A DNA stretch of 64,000 nucleotides from Bacteroidota bacterium (GCA_020436225.1 JAGQYE010000042.1:1-64000), one strand, 5' to 3'; shown: positions 37,590 to 47,407, numbered from the stretch's first letter. Notes: generated from the sequence alone by a model not told the origin. Program-made: numbers and translations.

Positions 37590-39086
37590 TTAGCTCAACA
37601 GATTTTTTTCCATTTCTTTTGCTTTAACAAAAAGAATATTGTTTTCTAAATGTATATGAATGAACGTGTCGTTTTCAAATTCTTCCAACATTTTATATAA
37701 CAACGTATAGCTGGTGCAAGCATCTTGTGGAATTTCGTAGTTGTTGTTGAGTTGTCTGATTGCTTCTAAGGCGCGACCAACACTATCGTGTTCTTTTTCG
37801 GTTTGCTCAATAATTTCGCTAAATGTTTTTCCGGCTTCTTTTGCATAAACGATATTGTTTTTTTTGGCATTTACCATCTCTTTAATTAAAGGAAAAACAA
37901 CGTTTTCTTCTTCCACCATGTGTGCTGTCAATTCTGTATTAATTTTATCAACTTGTGTTTTTATGTCAGCCAATTCCGGATGATGCGGTCCATGAACTTG
38001 AGCAACTTTATTCATATATTGAACAATTTCAGGCAAGAATTTTCGAACATAATGATGATGTGTATTGACGATATAATCTGCCAAGAAACCTAAACTCCAA
38101 TCGTCGTAATTTAAGTTGCTGTTTCCGGTTACGGCTCCACTTACTTTCTTTAATTCTGCTTCCACTATTTTATAGTCGATTCCTTTTGTAGTGCAAGCTT
38201 CGCGTACGGTTCTATTGCCATTGCAACAAAAGTCGATGCCATATTTTTTGAAAACGGCAGTTTTGTTGATGTCTTTAGCCACAATTTCTCCGATAGTTTC
38301 TTTTATTTCATCTTCTTTTTTGGTTACGCGAATGTCCCACCATTGCGGTCCTTGTTGCAGGTATTCCCAAGTAAAACAATCTCCTTTTTCAGATTGCAAT
38401 TGATAATAAACCGGTTTTGGATCGTGGTCGTTATGGATAATCATACTTTCGCCAGCTTGCAATGCATCAAATGTTTTAAATATGGTTGGATGTTTTAAAC
38501 GCGGTTCTAAAGAAGGCACATCAACAATTCGTTCGCCATCTTTTGCTTGTACTGAAGTTGTGTTTGTTGGCTCATTAGCGTTTGTTTCAACGGCTTTTTT
38601 TTCATTTAGCGTAATTCTGATGTCCCACCATTGCGGTCCGTTATTCAAATATTCCCAAGAAAAAACATCGCCGTGTTTTTCTTTTAATTGATAATACAAA
38701 GGTTTTGGATCGTGGTCGTTGTGAATGATAAATGTTTCGCCAGGTTCTAAGTTTTCATAAATATGGAAAATTAATCCGTGTTTTTGGTGCGGTTCTACTG
38801 CCGGAATATTTAGGATAATATCTGATTCATTTTCTGTTTGAATGATAGGAACTTGACGAGTTACTTTAATGTCCCACCATTGTGGCCCGCTTTGCAAATA
38901 TTCCCAAGAGAAAATATTTCCGCGCAAATTCATTAATTGATAAAAAACCGGTTGCGGGTCGTGGTTATTATGAATAATCAAGTGTTCGCCCTCTTTAAGT
39001 GTATTAAATACATTAAATATGGTTTGATGTCTTAATCGCGGTTCTATTTCTTGAACGTTGATGATATTTTCACTTACTGTTTCCAT
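37590..39086 (-). CDS. RIC/YtfE-type di-iron protein fused to three DUF2249 domains
   Basis: The 498-residue protein has three DUF2249 repeats (about 8-77, 92-160 and 186-256), each with an IHNxHDPxP motif and a WWDI ending. A ScdA_N domain (about 264-315) carries CC at 287-288, and a hemerythrin-like domain (about 330-490) has H343-H345, H389, E392-E394, H433, H477 and H479. The last two domains make up a normal RIC (YtfE/ScdA) protein, which repairs Fe-S clusters damaged by nitric oxide or peroxide. The triple N-terminal fusion is unusual. It is the first gene of the operon, directly after the palindrome. Confidence 0.9.
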   Translation of the reverse strand: METVSENIINVQEIEPRLRHQTIFNVFNTLKEGEHLIIHNNHDPQPVFYQLMNLRGNIFSWEYLQSGPQWWDIKVTRQVPIIQTENESDIILNIPAVEPHQKHGLIFHIYENLEPGETFIIHNDHDPKPLYYQLKEKHGDVFSWEYLNNGPQWWDIRITLNEKKAVETNANEPTNTTSVQAKDGERIVDVPSLEPRLKHPTIFKTFDALQAGESMIIHNDHDPKPVYYQLQSEKGDCFTWEYLQQGPQWWDIRVTKKEDEIKETIGEIVAKDINKTAVFKKYGIDFCCNGNRTVREACTTKGIDYKIVEAELKKVSGAVTGNSNLNYDDWSLGFLADYIVNTHHHYVRKFLPEIVQYMNKVAQVHGPHHPELADIKTQVDKINTELTAHMVEEENVVFPLIKEMVNAKKNNIVYAKEAGKTFSEIIEQTEKEHDSVGRALEAIRQLNNNYEIPQDACTSYTLLYKMLEEFENDTFIHIHLENNILFVKAKEMEKNLLS

Positions 39087-39140
39087 ATAGTTTGACTTTT
39101 TAAGTTTATTAATAAGACAAATTTAGATAAAAATTTTCAA

Positions 39141-39164
39141 ATAAAAGTATTTTAGTACTTTTAT
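39141..39164. promoter_or_regulatory. Palindromic operator candidate upstream of the RIC/DUF2249 operon
   Basis: Perfect 9-base arms ATAAAAGTA and TACTTTTAT are separated by 6 bases. The site is 55 bases upstream of the RIC start codon, in the promoter region of that operon. A possible -7 box (TAAATTTG on the minus strand) lies about 20 bases closer to the gene. The NsrR-like regulator in the same operon is the obvious candidate ligand; an FNR/CRP-type protein is the alternative. Confidence 0.55.
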
Positions 39165-39300
39165 ACCTTTAATTTTGCATTAATTTTGATTTTTAGATGT
39201 AGTGTGGGTATATTTTATATGTTTTCTCCATCTCAAGAATGAAAATCCTATAAAAGCACCCTAAAAATTAACAATAAAACTAAATGAAGCTATGCTTGGC

Positions 39301-39332
39301 TTTGGTCTTTTTCAAATAAATCCGTATCTTTG
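39301..39332 (+). promoter_or_regulatory. Promoter of rpsF-rpsR-rplI
   Basis: TTTG at 39301-39304 and TATCTTTG at 39325-39332 are separated by 20 bases. This matches both boxes and the spacing of the Bacteroidota housekeeping promoter (TTTG, 17-23 bases, TAnnTTTG). It is the best full promoter match in the window. Confidence 0.8.
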
Positions 39333-39371
39333 CCAACCGAAATTTTTCGGAGTAAACTAAAATTAATCATT

Positions 39372-39725
39372 ATGAACAATTACGAAACGGTTTTTATTAC
39401 AACGCCGGTGCTCAGTAATGACGAGTACACAAGAACCGTAAAAAAGTTCACTGAGCTTATTGAGAAAGCCGGTGGCAAGGTGCTACACCAAGAAGATTGG
39501 GGTATTAAACAATTGGCTTATCCAATTCAAAAAAAGACAACAGGTTTTTATACCTTATTGCAATTTGAAGTGGACACGCAATTTATCCGCAAGTTTGAAG
39601 TAGAATTTAAACGCGATGAAAACATCATGCGTTTCTTAACGACAAGATTGGATAAATATGCTTTAGCGTATGCAGAGCAACGCAGAAACAAATTAAGTGG
39701 TAAATCTAAAAAAGCGGAGGTATAA
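39372..39725 (+). CDS. rpsF: 30S ribosomal protein S6
   Basis: MNNYETVFITTPVLSNDEY from the ATG at 39372 is the typical S6 start. The 14 codons open upstream of it are leader sequence containing the transcription start. The protein has 117 residues and the S6 beta-alpha-beta pattern, with LAYPIQKKTTGFY. S6 binds S18 on the platform of the small subunit. rpsR follows one base after the stop codon, as is common. Confidence 0.96.
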   Translation: MNNYETVFITTPVLSNDEYTRTVKKFTELIEKAGGKVLHQEDWGIKQLAYPIQKKTTGFYTLLQFEVDTQFIRKFEVEFKRDENIMRFLTTRLDKYALAYAEQRRNKLSGKSKKAEV

Positions 39726-39726
39726 G

Positions 39727-39993
39727 ATGGCAACTCAAGACGAAATCAAATTTTTGAATGCGCCTAAAATTGGCTCTAACAAGAAAAAATATTGCAGATT
39801 TAAGAAAAGTGGTATCAAATATATCGACTATAAAGACCCACAATTCTTATTGAAATTTGTAAACGAACAAGGTAAATTATTGCCACGTCGTTTGACCGGA
39901 AATTCATTAAAATATCAACGCAAAATTTCTCAAGCTGTGAAGAAAGCACGTCACTTAGCTATTTTGCCTTATGTTACTGACCTTTTAAAATAA
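39727..39993 (+). CDS. rpsR: 30S ribosomal protein S18
   Basis: The ATG at 39727 gives an 88-residue basic protein with YIDYKDPQFLLKFVNEQGK and LPRRLTGNSLKYQR, the S18 signature. S18 pairs with S6 in the small subunit. It lies directly after rpsF and 5 bases before rplI, so the three are one operon. The longer open frame that starts inside rpsF is not used. Confidence 0.96.
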   Translation: MATQDEIKFLNAPKIGSNKKKYCRFKKSGIKYIDYKDPQFLLKFVNEQGKLLPRRLTGNSLKYQRKISQAVKKARHLAILPYVTDLLK

Positions 39994-39998
39994 TCATC

Positions 39999-40445
39999 AT
40001 GGAAGTCATTTTATTAAAAGATATAGAAAATTTAGGTACTAAGTTCGACGTTGTAAACGTGAAACCGGGTTATGGTCGTAACTACCTAATTCCACAAGGA
40101 TTTGCTCAAGTAGCCAATGCTTCGAACAAGAAACACAACGAAGAAATTAAAAAACAACAATCTGCAAAAATTGCTAAGTTGATGGAAGAATACAAAGCAT
40201 TAGCAGAAAAGTTGAAAGCTTCTCATATTGTTGTTGGTGCAAAAGCAGGTACAACCGGAAAATTATTCGGAAGTGTAACGAATATTCAAGTAGCAGAAGC
40301 TTTGAAAAAACAATTTGACCTTACTGTTGACAGAAAGAAAGTGCATATTGTTGGTGAAGTAAAAGAAGTAGGAAAGTATAAAGCGAATGTAAGCTTGTAT
40401 AAAGAAATTGCTACTGAAATCGAATTTGAAGTGGTTGCAGAATAA
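39999..40445 (+). CDS. rplI: 50S ribosomal protein L9
   Basis: The 148-residue protein begins MEVILLKDIENLGTKFDVV and has GYGRNYLIPQGFA (about 23-35), the conserved N-terminal rRNA-binding block of L9. A helical connector and a C-terminal domain (KLFGSVTNIQVAEAL) follow. It is the last gene of the rpsF operon and has a strong terminator just after it. Confidence 0.97.
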   Translation: MEVILLKDIENLGTKFDVVNVKPGYGRNYLIPQGFAQVANASNKKHNEEIKKQQSAKIAKLMEEYKALAEKLKASHIVVGAKAGTTGKLFGSVTNIQVAEALKKQFDLTVDRKKVHIVGEVKEVGKYKANVSLYKEIATEIEFEVVAE

Positions 40446-40474
40446 TCTGCCTTACTTCTTCATACAATAAAAAA

Positions 40475-40502
40475 ATGCCGAACAAAAAGTTCGGCATTTT
40501 TT
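40475..40502. terminator. Bidirectional terminator between rplI and the convergent lipoprotein gene
   Basis: A perfect 9-bp stem ATGCCGAAC with an AAAAA loop is flanked by an A-run on the left and a T-run on the right. It can therefore end transcription from either side. Confidence 0.9.
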
Positions 40503-40515
40503 ATTTATACTTTTT

Positions 40516-41238
40516 TTAATGAATAGTTCCTTCCTGAAGGTATTGTGACCAAATTCGGATATAAATATTTTTGCCACCTAAAGTTTCTGAAGAAACTTTA
40601 TAGGCATTTACAATAATTCCAACAGATTCACCAACTGTAAAGTCACTTAAATCTGATGCGGAAAATGTCATACTTGTTGCAGATGTAGAAGATGCCCATT
40701 TTAATTTTAATTTGGAAGGAATAGCAGTCGAGCCAATAGTATATAATAATTTATCTGCGCCTGTAACTGCATTATTTGTTACTGTAAAACCACTTTTCGT
40801 TACGTTTGTACCACTAGTTATAACAGGAATTGACGGAAAAGTTAAACCTGATTTGGTAAAGGCTCCAAATCCGTTTCCTCCGGAAATTTCCCATTTTAAA
40901 TTACCTGATGTAAAGTTTGCGAAATAAGAACTATAAACATTTGAAATATTATTACAGGTAGCATCATTACATTTTACAGTTCCAACATTTACAAAATTTG
41001 CTGTAACACCAGGAGTATTTGAAAAAGCTGCACTTCCAATAAAAGACGGATCTGTTTCGCCTTGTATAGTTGCTCGGCTTGCAAATAGATAACCATCTGC
41101 ATCAGATGGAACAATTAAAGGTACACCATCACTTTCTATACCATCTTTTTTACAAGAAGATAAAGCTAAACTAATAAAGAGTGTTAAAATAAAAAATACA
41201 CTTCTTTTGTTTTTAAATTGGTTCATTGTGTTTTTCAT
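40516..41238 (-). CDS. Lipoprotein of unknown function
   Basis: The frame is open from 41307, but the ATG at 41238 begins a proper SPII signal peptide (about 28 residues, ending ALSSC with C29) followed by KKDG, so this start is chosen. The mature part is rich in Ser, Thr, Gly and Asn with strand-like patterns and one close cysteine pair (KCNDATC). No enzyme motif is seen. It is preceded by about 210 AT-rich bases that hold its promoter. Function is unknown. Confidence 0.72.
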   Translation of the reverse strand: MKNTMNQFKNKRSVFFILTLFISLALSSCKKDGIESDGVPLIVPSDADGYLFASRATIQGETDPSFIGSAAFSNTPGVTANFVNVGTVKCNDATCNNISNVYSSYFANFTSGNLKWEISGGNGFGAFTKSGLTFPSIPVITSGTNVTKSGFTVTNNAVTGADKLLYTIGSTAIPSKLKLKWASSTSATSMTFSASDLSDFTVGESVGIIVNAYKVSSETLGGKNIYIRIWSQYLQEGTIH

Positions 41239-41449
41239 GACGATATTTTTTTTGATTAATAAATGATAATTCAAATTTATATTATATAAAGAGCTACTAC
41301 AAATCAATAATTTATAGATTGTGATAAAAATTGATAAAATGATAATTGTAAATACTTAATAGTCAAATATTTAAGTGTTATTTATTATTTAGGATTAATG
41401 GTTAAAAAATGGATTAATCTAAGTGTTAGTAAAAAACCTGAAATGAAAA

Positions 41450-42685
41450 TTATTCGTATCGCAAAGCTTCAATAGGATTTAATTGAGATGCCTTAAATGC
41501 AGGATAAATTCCTGAAATTAAGCCGACAACTAAACAAAAACTTACACCAACTAACATCCACAACCAAGGAATAATAAATGTTCCTCCAGCTGACAGTGAA
41601 ACGATATTGCCTGCAATGATTCCTAAAATGATTCCGAGTAAACCTCCAAGCTGACAGATTACAACAGCTTCCAATAAAAATTGCATTCGAATAGTTTGGT
41701 TGTTGGCACCAATGGCTTTTAAAGTGCCGATTTCTTTGGTTCGTTCTGTAACACTCACCAACATAATATTCATCAGCCCAATAGCAGCGCCAATTAATGT
41801 AATAATGCCGATGATAAATCCGGCAGAAGTGGCATAACTCATTTTTTCTACAAACATACCGGATATGCTATCACTTTTTAAGATGTCGAAATTATTATCT
41901 TCGCCCGGTCGGAGTTTCCGGATATTGCGCATTTCTAATATCGCCGATTCTTCTACTGGTTGCATATTTTCCGGATCATTTCCTTTTACACTAATAATAT
42001 AATTAGGATTGGCATTTCCATAAAGTTGTCGTGCTTTATTAATTGGAATTACAGCAACGTTATCAGTCGTAATAAAACTTGATCCTTTTTCATCTAATAC
42101 GGCAATGACATTAAATTTTACATCATCAATTCGAACAGATTTGTTATGGATATCATAATCACTTCCAAATAATTTTTTGGCAACAGTATATCCAAGCATA
42201 ACAACATTAGTTCCGGTTTCTATTTCTAAAGGTGTAAAGTTTCTTCCTTGTGCAAGTTTATAGCCTTCGTTATTAATATAATTTTCATCTGTTCCCATAA
42301 TTATAATATTAGGGTTCGTTTTTACAGCATCGTATTTTATAGTAGCAGTTTGGTTGCCTAAGTATTGCAAAGAGGTTGAATATTGCTGATTGAATTTTTG
42401 TTTAAACTGCGTGGCTTCTAAATAAGAAATATTTCTAAATACTTTTTGAGGTTTATCTTCATCTTCATCCAAACTAAAACCTAAACTCATATTTCTAATT
42501 TTGAAAGTGCCGGCGCCCATACTGCTAAAACTTTGTGCCAAATAACCTTTCAAACCATCAACCGAAGTAAGAATACCAACTAATGCCATTATGCCAAATC
42601 CGATAATACAACATGTAATTATTGTTCGTACCAAATTTGCACGAATTGAACGAAATGCCAAGATGAATATCTCAAGTAAATTCAC
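41450..42685 (-). CDS. MacB-type ABC transporter permease
   Basis: The 411-residue protein has one N-terminal membrane segment (about 20-42), a large periplasmic domain (about 45-275) and three C-terminal segments. SVTERTKEIGTLKAIGA (about 316-332) and SGIYPAFKASQLNPIEALR at the end are the FtsX/MacB permease signatures. Such proteins work with a MacB/LolD-type ATPase in mechanotransmission, lipoprotein release or efflux. No ATPase gene is adjacent, so the partner must be encoded elsewhere. Confidence 0.9.
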   Translation of the reverse strand: MNLLEIFILAFRSIRANLVRTIITCCIIGFGIMALVGILTSVDGLKGYLAQSFSSMGAGTFKIRNMSLGFSLDEDEDKPQKVFRNISYLEATQFKQKFNQQYSTSLQYLGNQTATIKYDAVKTNPNIIIMGTDENYINNEGYKLAQGRNFTPLEIETGTNVVMLGYTVAKKLFGSDYDIHNKSVRIDDVKFNVIAVLDEKGSSFITTDNVAVIPINKARQLYGNANPNYIISVKGNDPENMQPVEESAILEMRNIRKLRPGEDNNFDILKSDSISGMFVEKMSYATSAGFIIGIITLIGAAIGLMNIMLVSVTERTKEIGTLKAIGANNQTIRMQFLLEAVVICQLGGLLGIILGIIAGNIVSLSAGGTFIIPWLWMLVGVSFCLVVGLISGIYPAFKASQLNPIEALRYE

Positions 42686-42744
42686 TGTTTAAAGATACGT
42701 GATGTAGAGTATATTATAAGATTTTGTTTCAAAATATTCAACAT

Positions 42745-42768
42745 AAAAAAAACATCCCGAAGGATGTT
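42745..42768 (-). terminator. Terminator of the 42926 gene
   Basis: A 7-bp stem (AACATCC, loop CGAA, GGATGTT; 42751-42757 with 42762-42768) is followed on the minus strand by a run of eight Ts. It lies about 160 bases beyond the stop codon of the hypothetical gene at 42926. Confidence 0.7.
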
Positions 42769-42925
42769 CCTCTCATAAAGAAATATTTGGCTAGATTTTA
42801 CGTAGCTAAAATAGATACTTTATTTGGTTAATAAAATGAAATCAGAAATTCTTGATTTATATTATTATCTTCCATCTTTTCTATACTTTATCAATATATT
42901 TTTTTTAGGATGACACAAATGAATA

Positions 42926-43372
42926 TCAAGTATTCTGGTCAAAGATATAAGCAGAATTATGGTTAGGATGTCGCCAATTTATATAAAATTCTGAGCAGAT
43001 AACAGTTCCGTTGATAAAATAATTTTCTTTCCCAATAATATTAAAAACAAATCCAAATACTTTTTTCTCCTCCGGAATTTCAATCTCTCTAAATTGTATG
43101 ATATCTTCTAATTCATCTTCTGTTAATAAAAAAAGTTGATCGGCATACCAAGCATCTGGCCAAGCAGCATCTGGTGAAATATTGGTATAAAAAACTTCTC
43201 GGAATTCCAAATCGACATTTACATAATAACTAAAATCAAAACTGGCTTGTACATACAAACAAGATGGTTCTATAGTATAAACTTTAAAATCAAAACCAAC
43301 GTTATAGGCTTGTTTATTAAATAATTCAACTGCTTTTTGAATAGTTGTATAGTTGGAGAATGTAGGCATCAA
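42926..43372 (-). CDS. Hypothetical protein
   Basis: A 148-residue acidic protein without a signal peptide. It has alternating strands in the first half (VGFDFKVYTIEPSCLYVQASFDF is split over two strands) and many aromatic residues. The acidic ITEDELEDI-like stretch (TEDELEDIIQF, about 85-95) is helical. I do not recognise the family. The gene is divergent from aconitase and has its own terminator, so it is probably real and monocistronic. Confidence 0.65.
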   Translation of the reverse strand: MMPTFSNYTTIQKAVELFNKQAYNVGFDFKVYTIEPSCLYVQASFDFSYYVNVDLEFREVFYTNISPDAAWPDAWYADQLFLLTEDELEDIIQFREIEIPEEKKVFGFVFNIIGKENYFINGTVICSEFYINWRHPNHNSAYIFDQNT

Positions 43373-43455
43373 CCTAAATTAAAATTAAATAATTTAATAA
43401 AGTGCATTTTTGATGAATTTGTGGCATCATTTATAAAGTTTTCTTCAGAATGTAG

Positions 43456-43463
43456 TACCTTTG
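43456..43463 (+). promoter_or_regulatory. -7 promoter element of the aconitase gene
   Basis: TACCTTTG fits TAnnTTTG and is followed by CACCC, the same kind of start region as the helicase promoter. It lies 43 bases before the ATG. No -33 TTTG at normal spacing was found. Confidence 0.6.
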
Positions 43464-43506
43464 CACCCGATTTCAATCTTATTTTAAATTTTTAAACACC
43501 AATTCT

Positions 43507-45774
43507 ATGACCTTTGATTTGGATATGATTAAAAAAGTCTATGCAGAGTTTCCTGCAAAAGTGGACAAAGCTAAAGCCCTTTTAAATAGACCTTTAACCT
43601 TAGCTGAAAAAATCCTTTTTGCACATTTACATGAATCGCAAAATTTAGAAAATTTCCAAAGAGGAAAATCGTATGTCGATTTTGCTCCGGACAGAGTAGC
43701 GATGCAAGATGCTACAGCACAAATGGCTTTGTTGCAATTTATGCAAGCCGGACGCAAAAAAGTAGCCGTGCCTTCTACAGTGCATGCCGACCATTTAATC
43801 CAAGCAAAAATTGGTGCAGATAAAGATTTGCAAGAAGCCATTAATTCTAATAATGAAGTATATAATTTCTTAGCTTCTGTATCTAATAAATATGGCGTTG
43901 GTTTCTGGAAACCTGGTGCAGGTATCATTCACCAAGTAGTGTTAGAAAATTATGCGTTTCCGGGTGGAATGATGATTGGTACCGACTCACATACAGTAAA
44001 TGCTGGTGGTTTGGGAATGGTAGCTATCGGTGTTGGTGGTGCTGATGCAGTAGATGTTATGGCAGGAATGCCTTGGGAATTAAAATGGCCAAAATTAATC
44101 GGTATAAAATTAACCGGAAAATTAAGCGGCTGGACTTCTCCAAAAGATGTTATTTTAAAAGTAGCCGGAATCTTAACTGTAAAAGGTGGAACTGGCGCAA
44201 TCGTTGAATATTTTGGTGAAGGTGCAACAGCTTTATCTTGTACAGGAAAAGGTACAATCTGTAATATGGGTGCAGAAATCGGAGCAACTACATCAACATT
44301 TGGTTACGACGATTCTATGTCAAGATATTTAAAAGGAACAGGTCGTGCTGATGTAGCAGAATTAGCTGATGTTATTAAGCCATATTTGAATGCTGATAAA
44401 GAATGTTATGATGAGCCAGAAAAATATTTCGACCAAGTCATCGAAATTAATTTGTCTGAATTAGAACCACATTTGAACGGACCTTTCACACCGGATTTGG
44501 CAACACCAATTTCAAAAATGAAAGAAGAAGCTGTGAAAAATGATTGGCCTTTAGATGTGAAAGTAGGCTTGATAGGTTCTTGTACGAACTCTTCTTACGA
44601 AGATATTTCGCGCGCAGCTTCTTTAGCGAAACAAGTAAAAGAAAAAGGCTTAAAATCTAAAGCGCAATTTACCATTACACCAGGTTCTGAGCAAGTTCGT
44701 TTTACGATTGAAAGAGATGGATTTATATCTTTATTTGATGAGATTGGTGCAAATGTTTTTGCTAATGCTTGTGGACCTTGTATCGGACAATGGAGCCGTG
44801 AAGGAGCAGAAAAACAAGAAAAAAATACGATTGTTCACTCTTTCAACAGAAACTTCGCTAAACGCGCTGATGGTAACCCAAATACGTATGCATTTGTGGC
44901 TTCACCTGAATTAGTTACAGCATTGGCAATTGCAGGTCGCTTAGATTTCAATCCAATTACAGATACTTTAACCAACGAAAAAGGCGAACAAGTAAAATTA
45001 GACGAACCAACCGGATTTGAATTGCCACCAAATGGTTTCTCTGTTGAAGATGCCGGCTATCAAGCACCGGCAGAAGATGGCTCTTCTGTAGAAGTAGTTG
45101 TAAAACCGGATTCTGAACGTTTGCAATTATTGGCTGGTTTCCAACCTTGGGAAGGCACAGATTTAACTGGCTTGAAATTGTTGATTAAAGCGAAAGGAAA
45201 ATGTACAACTGACCATATTTCTATGGCTGGTCCTTGGTTGCGTTACAGAGGTCACTTAGATAATATTTCTAATAATATGTTGATTGGTGCCGTAAATGCA
45301 TTTAACGATAAAACAGATAATGTATTGAACGAAGTAACTGGCGAATACGGTGCTGTGCCGGCAACGGCGCGTGCTTACAAAGCAGCTGGCTTAGGTTCTG
45401 TTGTATTTGGTGATGAAAACTACGGCGAAGGTTCTTCTCGTGAGCACGCAGCTATGGAACCACGTCATTTAGGCGTTCGTGCAGTGGTAGTAAAATCGTT
45501 TGCTCGTATTCATGAAACTAACTTGAAAAAACAAGGTATGTTGGGTCTGACTTTCGTAAATAAAGATGATTACGAAAAAGTACAGGAAACTGATACGATT
45601 GACATCGTTGGTTTAACTGAATTTGCACCGGGCAAAAACTTGACTATTGTTTTACATCATAAAGATGGAAGTACTGATAGTTTTGAAGTTGCACATACTT
45701 ATAATGAACAACAAATTGAATGGTTCAAAGCTGGTTCAGCATTAAACTTAATTAAGCAACAAGTTGCAGGATAA
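43507..45774 (+). CDS. acn: Aconitate hydratase (mitochondrial-type aconitase)
   Basis: The 755-residue protein is of the eukaryotic-mitochondrial aconitase type: [13 protein letters not shown] (about 158-170), SCTNSSYED with C359, and CGPC with C422 and C425 as ligands of the [4Fe-4S] cluster. The C-terminal swivel domain has [11 protein letters not shown] near residue 640. It interconverts citrate and isocitrate in the TCA cycle. The symbol acnA is used for more than one subfamily, so the neutral form is given. It is followed by a strong terminator. Confidence 0.95.
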   Translation: MTFDLDMIKKVYAEFPAKVDKAKALLNRPLTLAEKILFAHLHESQNLENFQRGKSYVDFAPDRVAMQDATAQMALLQFMQAGRKKVAVPSTVHADHLIQAKIGADKDLQEAINSNNEVYNFLASVSNKYGVGFWKPGAGIIHQVVLENYAFPGGMMIGTDSHTVNAGGLGMVAIGVGGADAVDVMAGMPWELKWPKLIGIKLTGKLSGWTSPKDVILKVAGILTVKGGTGAIVEYFGEGATALSCTGKGTICNMGAEIGATTSTFGYDDSMSRYLKGTGRADVAELADVIKPYLNADKECYDEPEKYFDQVIEINLSELEPHLNGPFTPDLATPISKMKEEAVKNDWPLDVKVGLIGSCTNSSYEDISRAASLAKQVKEKGLKSKAQFTITPGSEQVRFTIERDGFISLFDEIGANVFANACGPCIGQWSREGAEKQEKNTIVHSFNRNFAKRADGNPNTYAFVASPELVTALAIAGRLDFNPITDTLTNEKGEQVKLDEPTGFELPPNGFSVEDAGYQAPAEDGSSVEVVVKPDSERLQLLAGFQPWEGTDLTGLKLLIKAKGKCTTDHISMAGPWLRYRGHLDNISNNMLIGAVNAFNDKTDNVLNEVTGEYGAVPATARAYKAAGLGSVVFGDENYGEGSSREHAAMEPRHLGVRAVVVKSFARIHETNLKKQGMLGLTFVNKDDYEKVQETDTIDIVGLTEFAPGKNLTIVLHHKDGSTDSFEVAHTYNEQQIEWFKAGSALNLIKQQVAG

Positions 45775-45798
45775 ACACATCTTAATTTGTAATACTAA

Positions 45799-45828
45799 AA
45801 CCGCCAAATTTATCTTGGCGGTTTTTTT
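45799..45828 (+). terminator. Terminator after aconitase
   Basis: The stem CCGCCAA (45801-45807) with TTGGCGG (45815-45821), extended by A-T pairs, has a 7-base loop and a following run of seven Ts. It lies 25 bases after the aconitase stop codon. Confidence 0.9.
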
Positions 45829-45913
45829 ATGAGATTGTTTTTCTTTATGACAAAAATAAATTGCTTTTCATTTTCATTTTTTAGATGCTTATTTTTATGA
45901 AGATAATTTTTGT

Positions 45914-47407
45914 ATGCGACTAAAATTTTGTTGGATAATTGTTGTGCTTCTTTTGCTGTTTGGCTGCACAAAAGATGTTATAAAAGTTTCTGAGAAACTA
46001 TTGTATGCCAGAAAAGGAACAAATGCAGGAATATACGACCAACAAGGCAGATACGTCATCTTGCGAGGTGTAAATTATAATGTTTTAGGTGATTATTGGC
46101 AAGCAAATCCAAGCATTCCAACTACTAAATCTTTCGATGAAGAAGACTTTAAAATGATGGCTTCTTATGGTATTAATTGCGTCCGATTAATTTTTAGTTG
46201 GAGCCAATTAGAACCGCAACGCGGGCAATATAATCAAGCATATATCAACCGAATTATACATGCCATCGAGATTGCGGATAAGTATAATATCTATGTTTTA
46301 TTGGATATGCATCAAGATGCCTTTACAAAATTTATCTTTTCATCTGCAAACGAAAACTGTACAAATCCTTTAAATGGTTGGGATGGCGCACCTCAATGGG
46401 CAGTTTTTACAGATGATAAACCAACGTGTATGTCAAGCTCAAATGGAGTTGGAGGAAGAGAAAGTAGCGTGGCAGTTATACATGCTTGGCAAAATTTCTG
46501 GGATAATAAAAATGGTATTCAAGACGCTTGTATCCAAGCATGGAAAACCTTAGTAAAACAAACGGCAAAGTACGATAATGTGGTTGGTTACGATTTATTG
46601 AATGAGCCGAGTTTAGGTTATAAACCTATCAATGAAGAATCGTATAAATTAGGTAAATTTTATCGACAAACAATCAATGTCATTCGCAATACAGAAAAAG
46701 AAGTAAACGCTAACCAACATATTATTTTCTTTGAGATGAGCGTTACTTGGAATGGGCAAGCAATTCCTTTTATTCCAATGCCTGATTTTACCAATGAAGA
46801 AAATATCATCTTTGCACCACATCATTATTTTGAGTCAATTTCCAATTTATTTACAATAGAACAAGGATTGGATTTGTTGTATGGTCTTTCAAAATTATAT
46901 CAAACAACAACGTTTATCGGAGAGTTTGGTTTCTTTGGAAATCCAAGTGATGATGTCAATAAATTCAAACGTTTTGCTAAAAAAGAAGATGCCAATTTTA
47001 CTTCTTCTACATGGTGGCAATGGGCACAGGCACCCGGCGATCCACATGCAATCAGCTGGGACGGAACGCAATACGAACAAACATCCATGCACTTGATTGA
47101 GCTAAATAAGAATGCACAATTTACAGGCAATAAAAATGAATTCTATCTCGATGTATTAAGTAGAACAAGACCCAATGCGATCTGTGGCAAACCAATAAAA
47201 TTGGTTTCTAATCCTGATGATGGAACAATGGAATTACAAGCAAATACAAATTCTCCGGGCATTACAACACTTTGGATTCCTAATAGATTCGGTGTACCCA
47301 AATTTTCAGGTTCAAATAGTAAATTAGAAAAATTAGATGAAGTAGAAGGAGGTTATATAGCAACAATTAATGCAGAAGGAACGTATATTATAAAGGTTAA
47401 CTATTGA
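45914..47407 (+). CDS. GH5-family glycosidase lipoprotein (endoglycoceramidase-like)
   Basis: The 497-residue protein has an SPII signal ending FGC (C18). It then shows a TIM-barrel glycosidase pattern: LRGVNYNVLG (about 50-59), LLDMHQDAF (about 129-137), DLLNEPS with acid/base E231, and FIGEFGF with nucleophile E337. This resembles GH5 endoglycoceramidases and related cellulase-clan enzymes. A C-terminal beta-sandwich (about 400-497) follows. The substrate is probably a glycan or glycolipid, but it cannot be fixed from sequence. The gene has its own terminator. Confidence 0.88.
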   Translation: MRLKFCWIIVVLLLLFGCTKDVIKVSEKLLYARKGTNAGIYDQQGRYVILRGVNYNVLGDYWQANPSIPTTKSFDEEDFKMMASYGINCVRLIFSWSQLEPQRGQYNQAYINRIIHAIEIADKYNIYVLLDMHQDAFTKFIFSSANENCTNPLNGWDGAPQWAVFTDDKPTCMSSSNGVGGRESSVAVIHAWQNFWDNKNGIQDACIQAWKTLVKQTAKYDNVVGYDLLNEPSLGYKPINEESYKLGKFYRQTINVIRNTEKEVNANQHIIFFEMSVTWNGQAIPFIPMPDFTNEENIIFAPHHYFESISNLFTIEQGLDLLYGLSKLYQTTTFIGEFGFFGNPSDDVNKFKRFAKKEDANFTSSTWWQWAQAPGDPHAISWDGTQYEQTSMHLIELNKNAQFTGNKNEFYLDVLSRTRPNAICGKPIKLVSNPDDGTMELQANTNSPGITTLWIPNRFGVPKFSGSNSKLEKLDEVEGGYIATINAEGTYIIKVNY

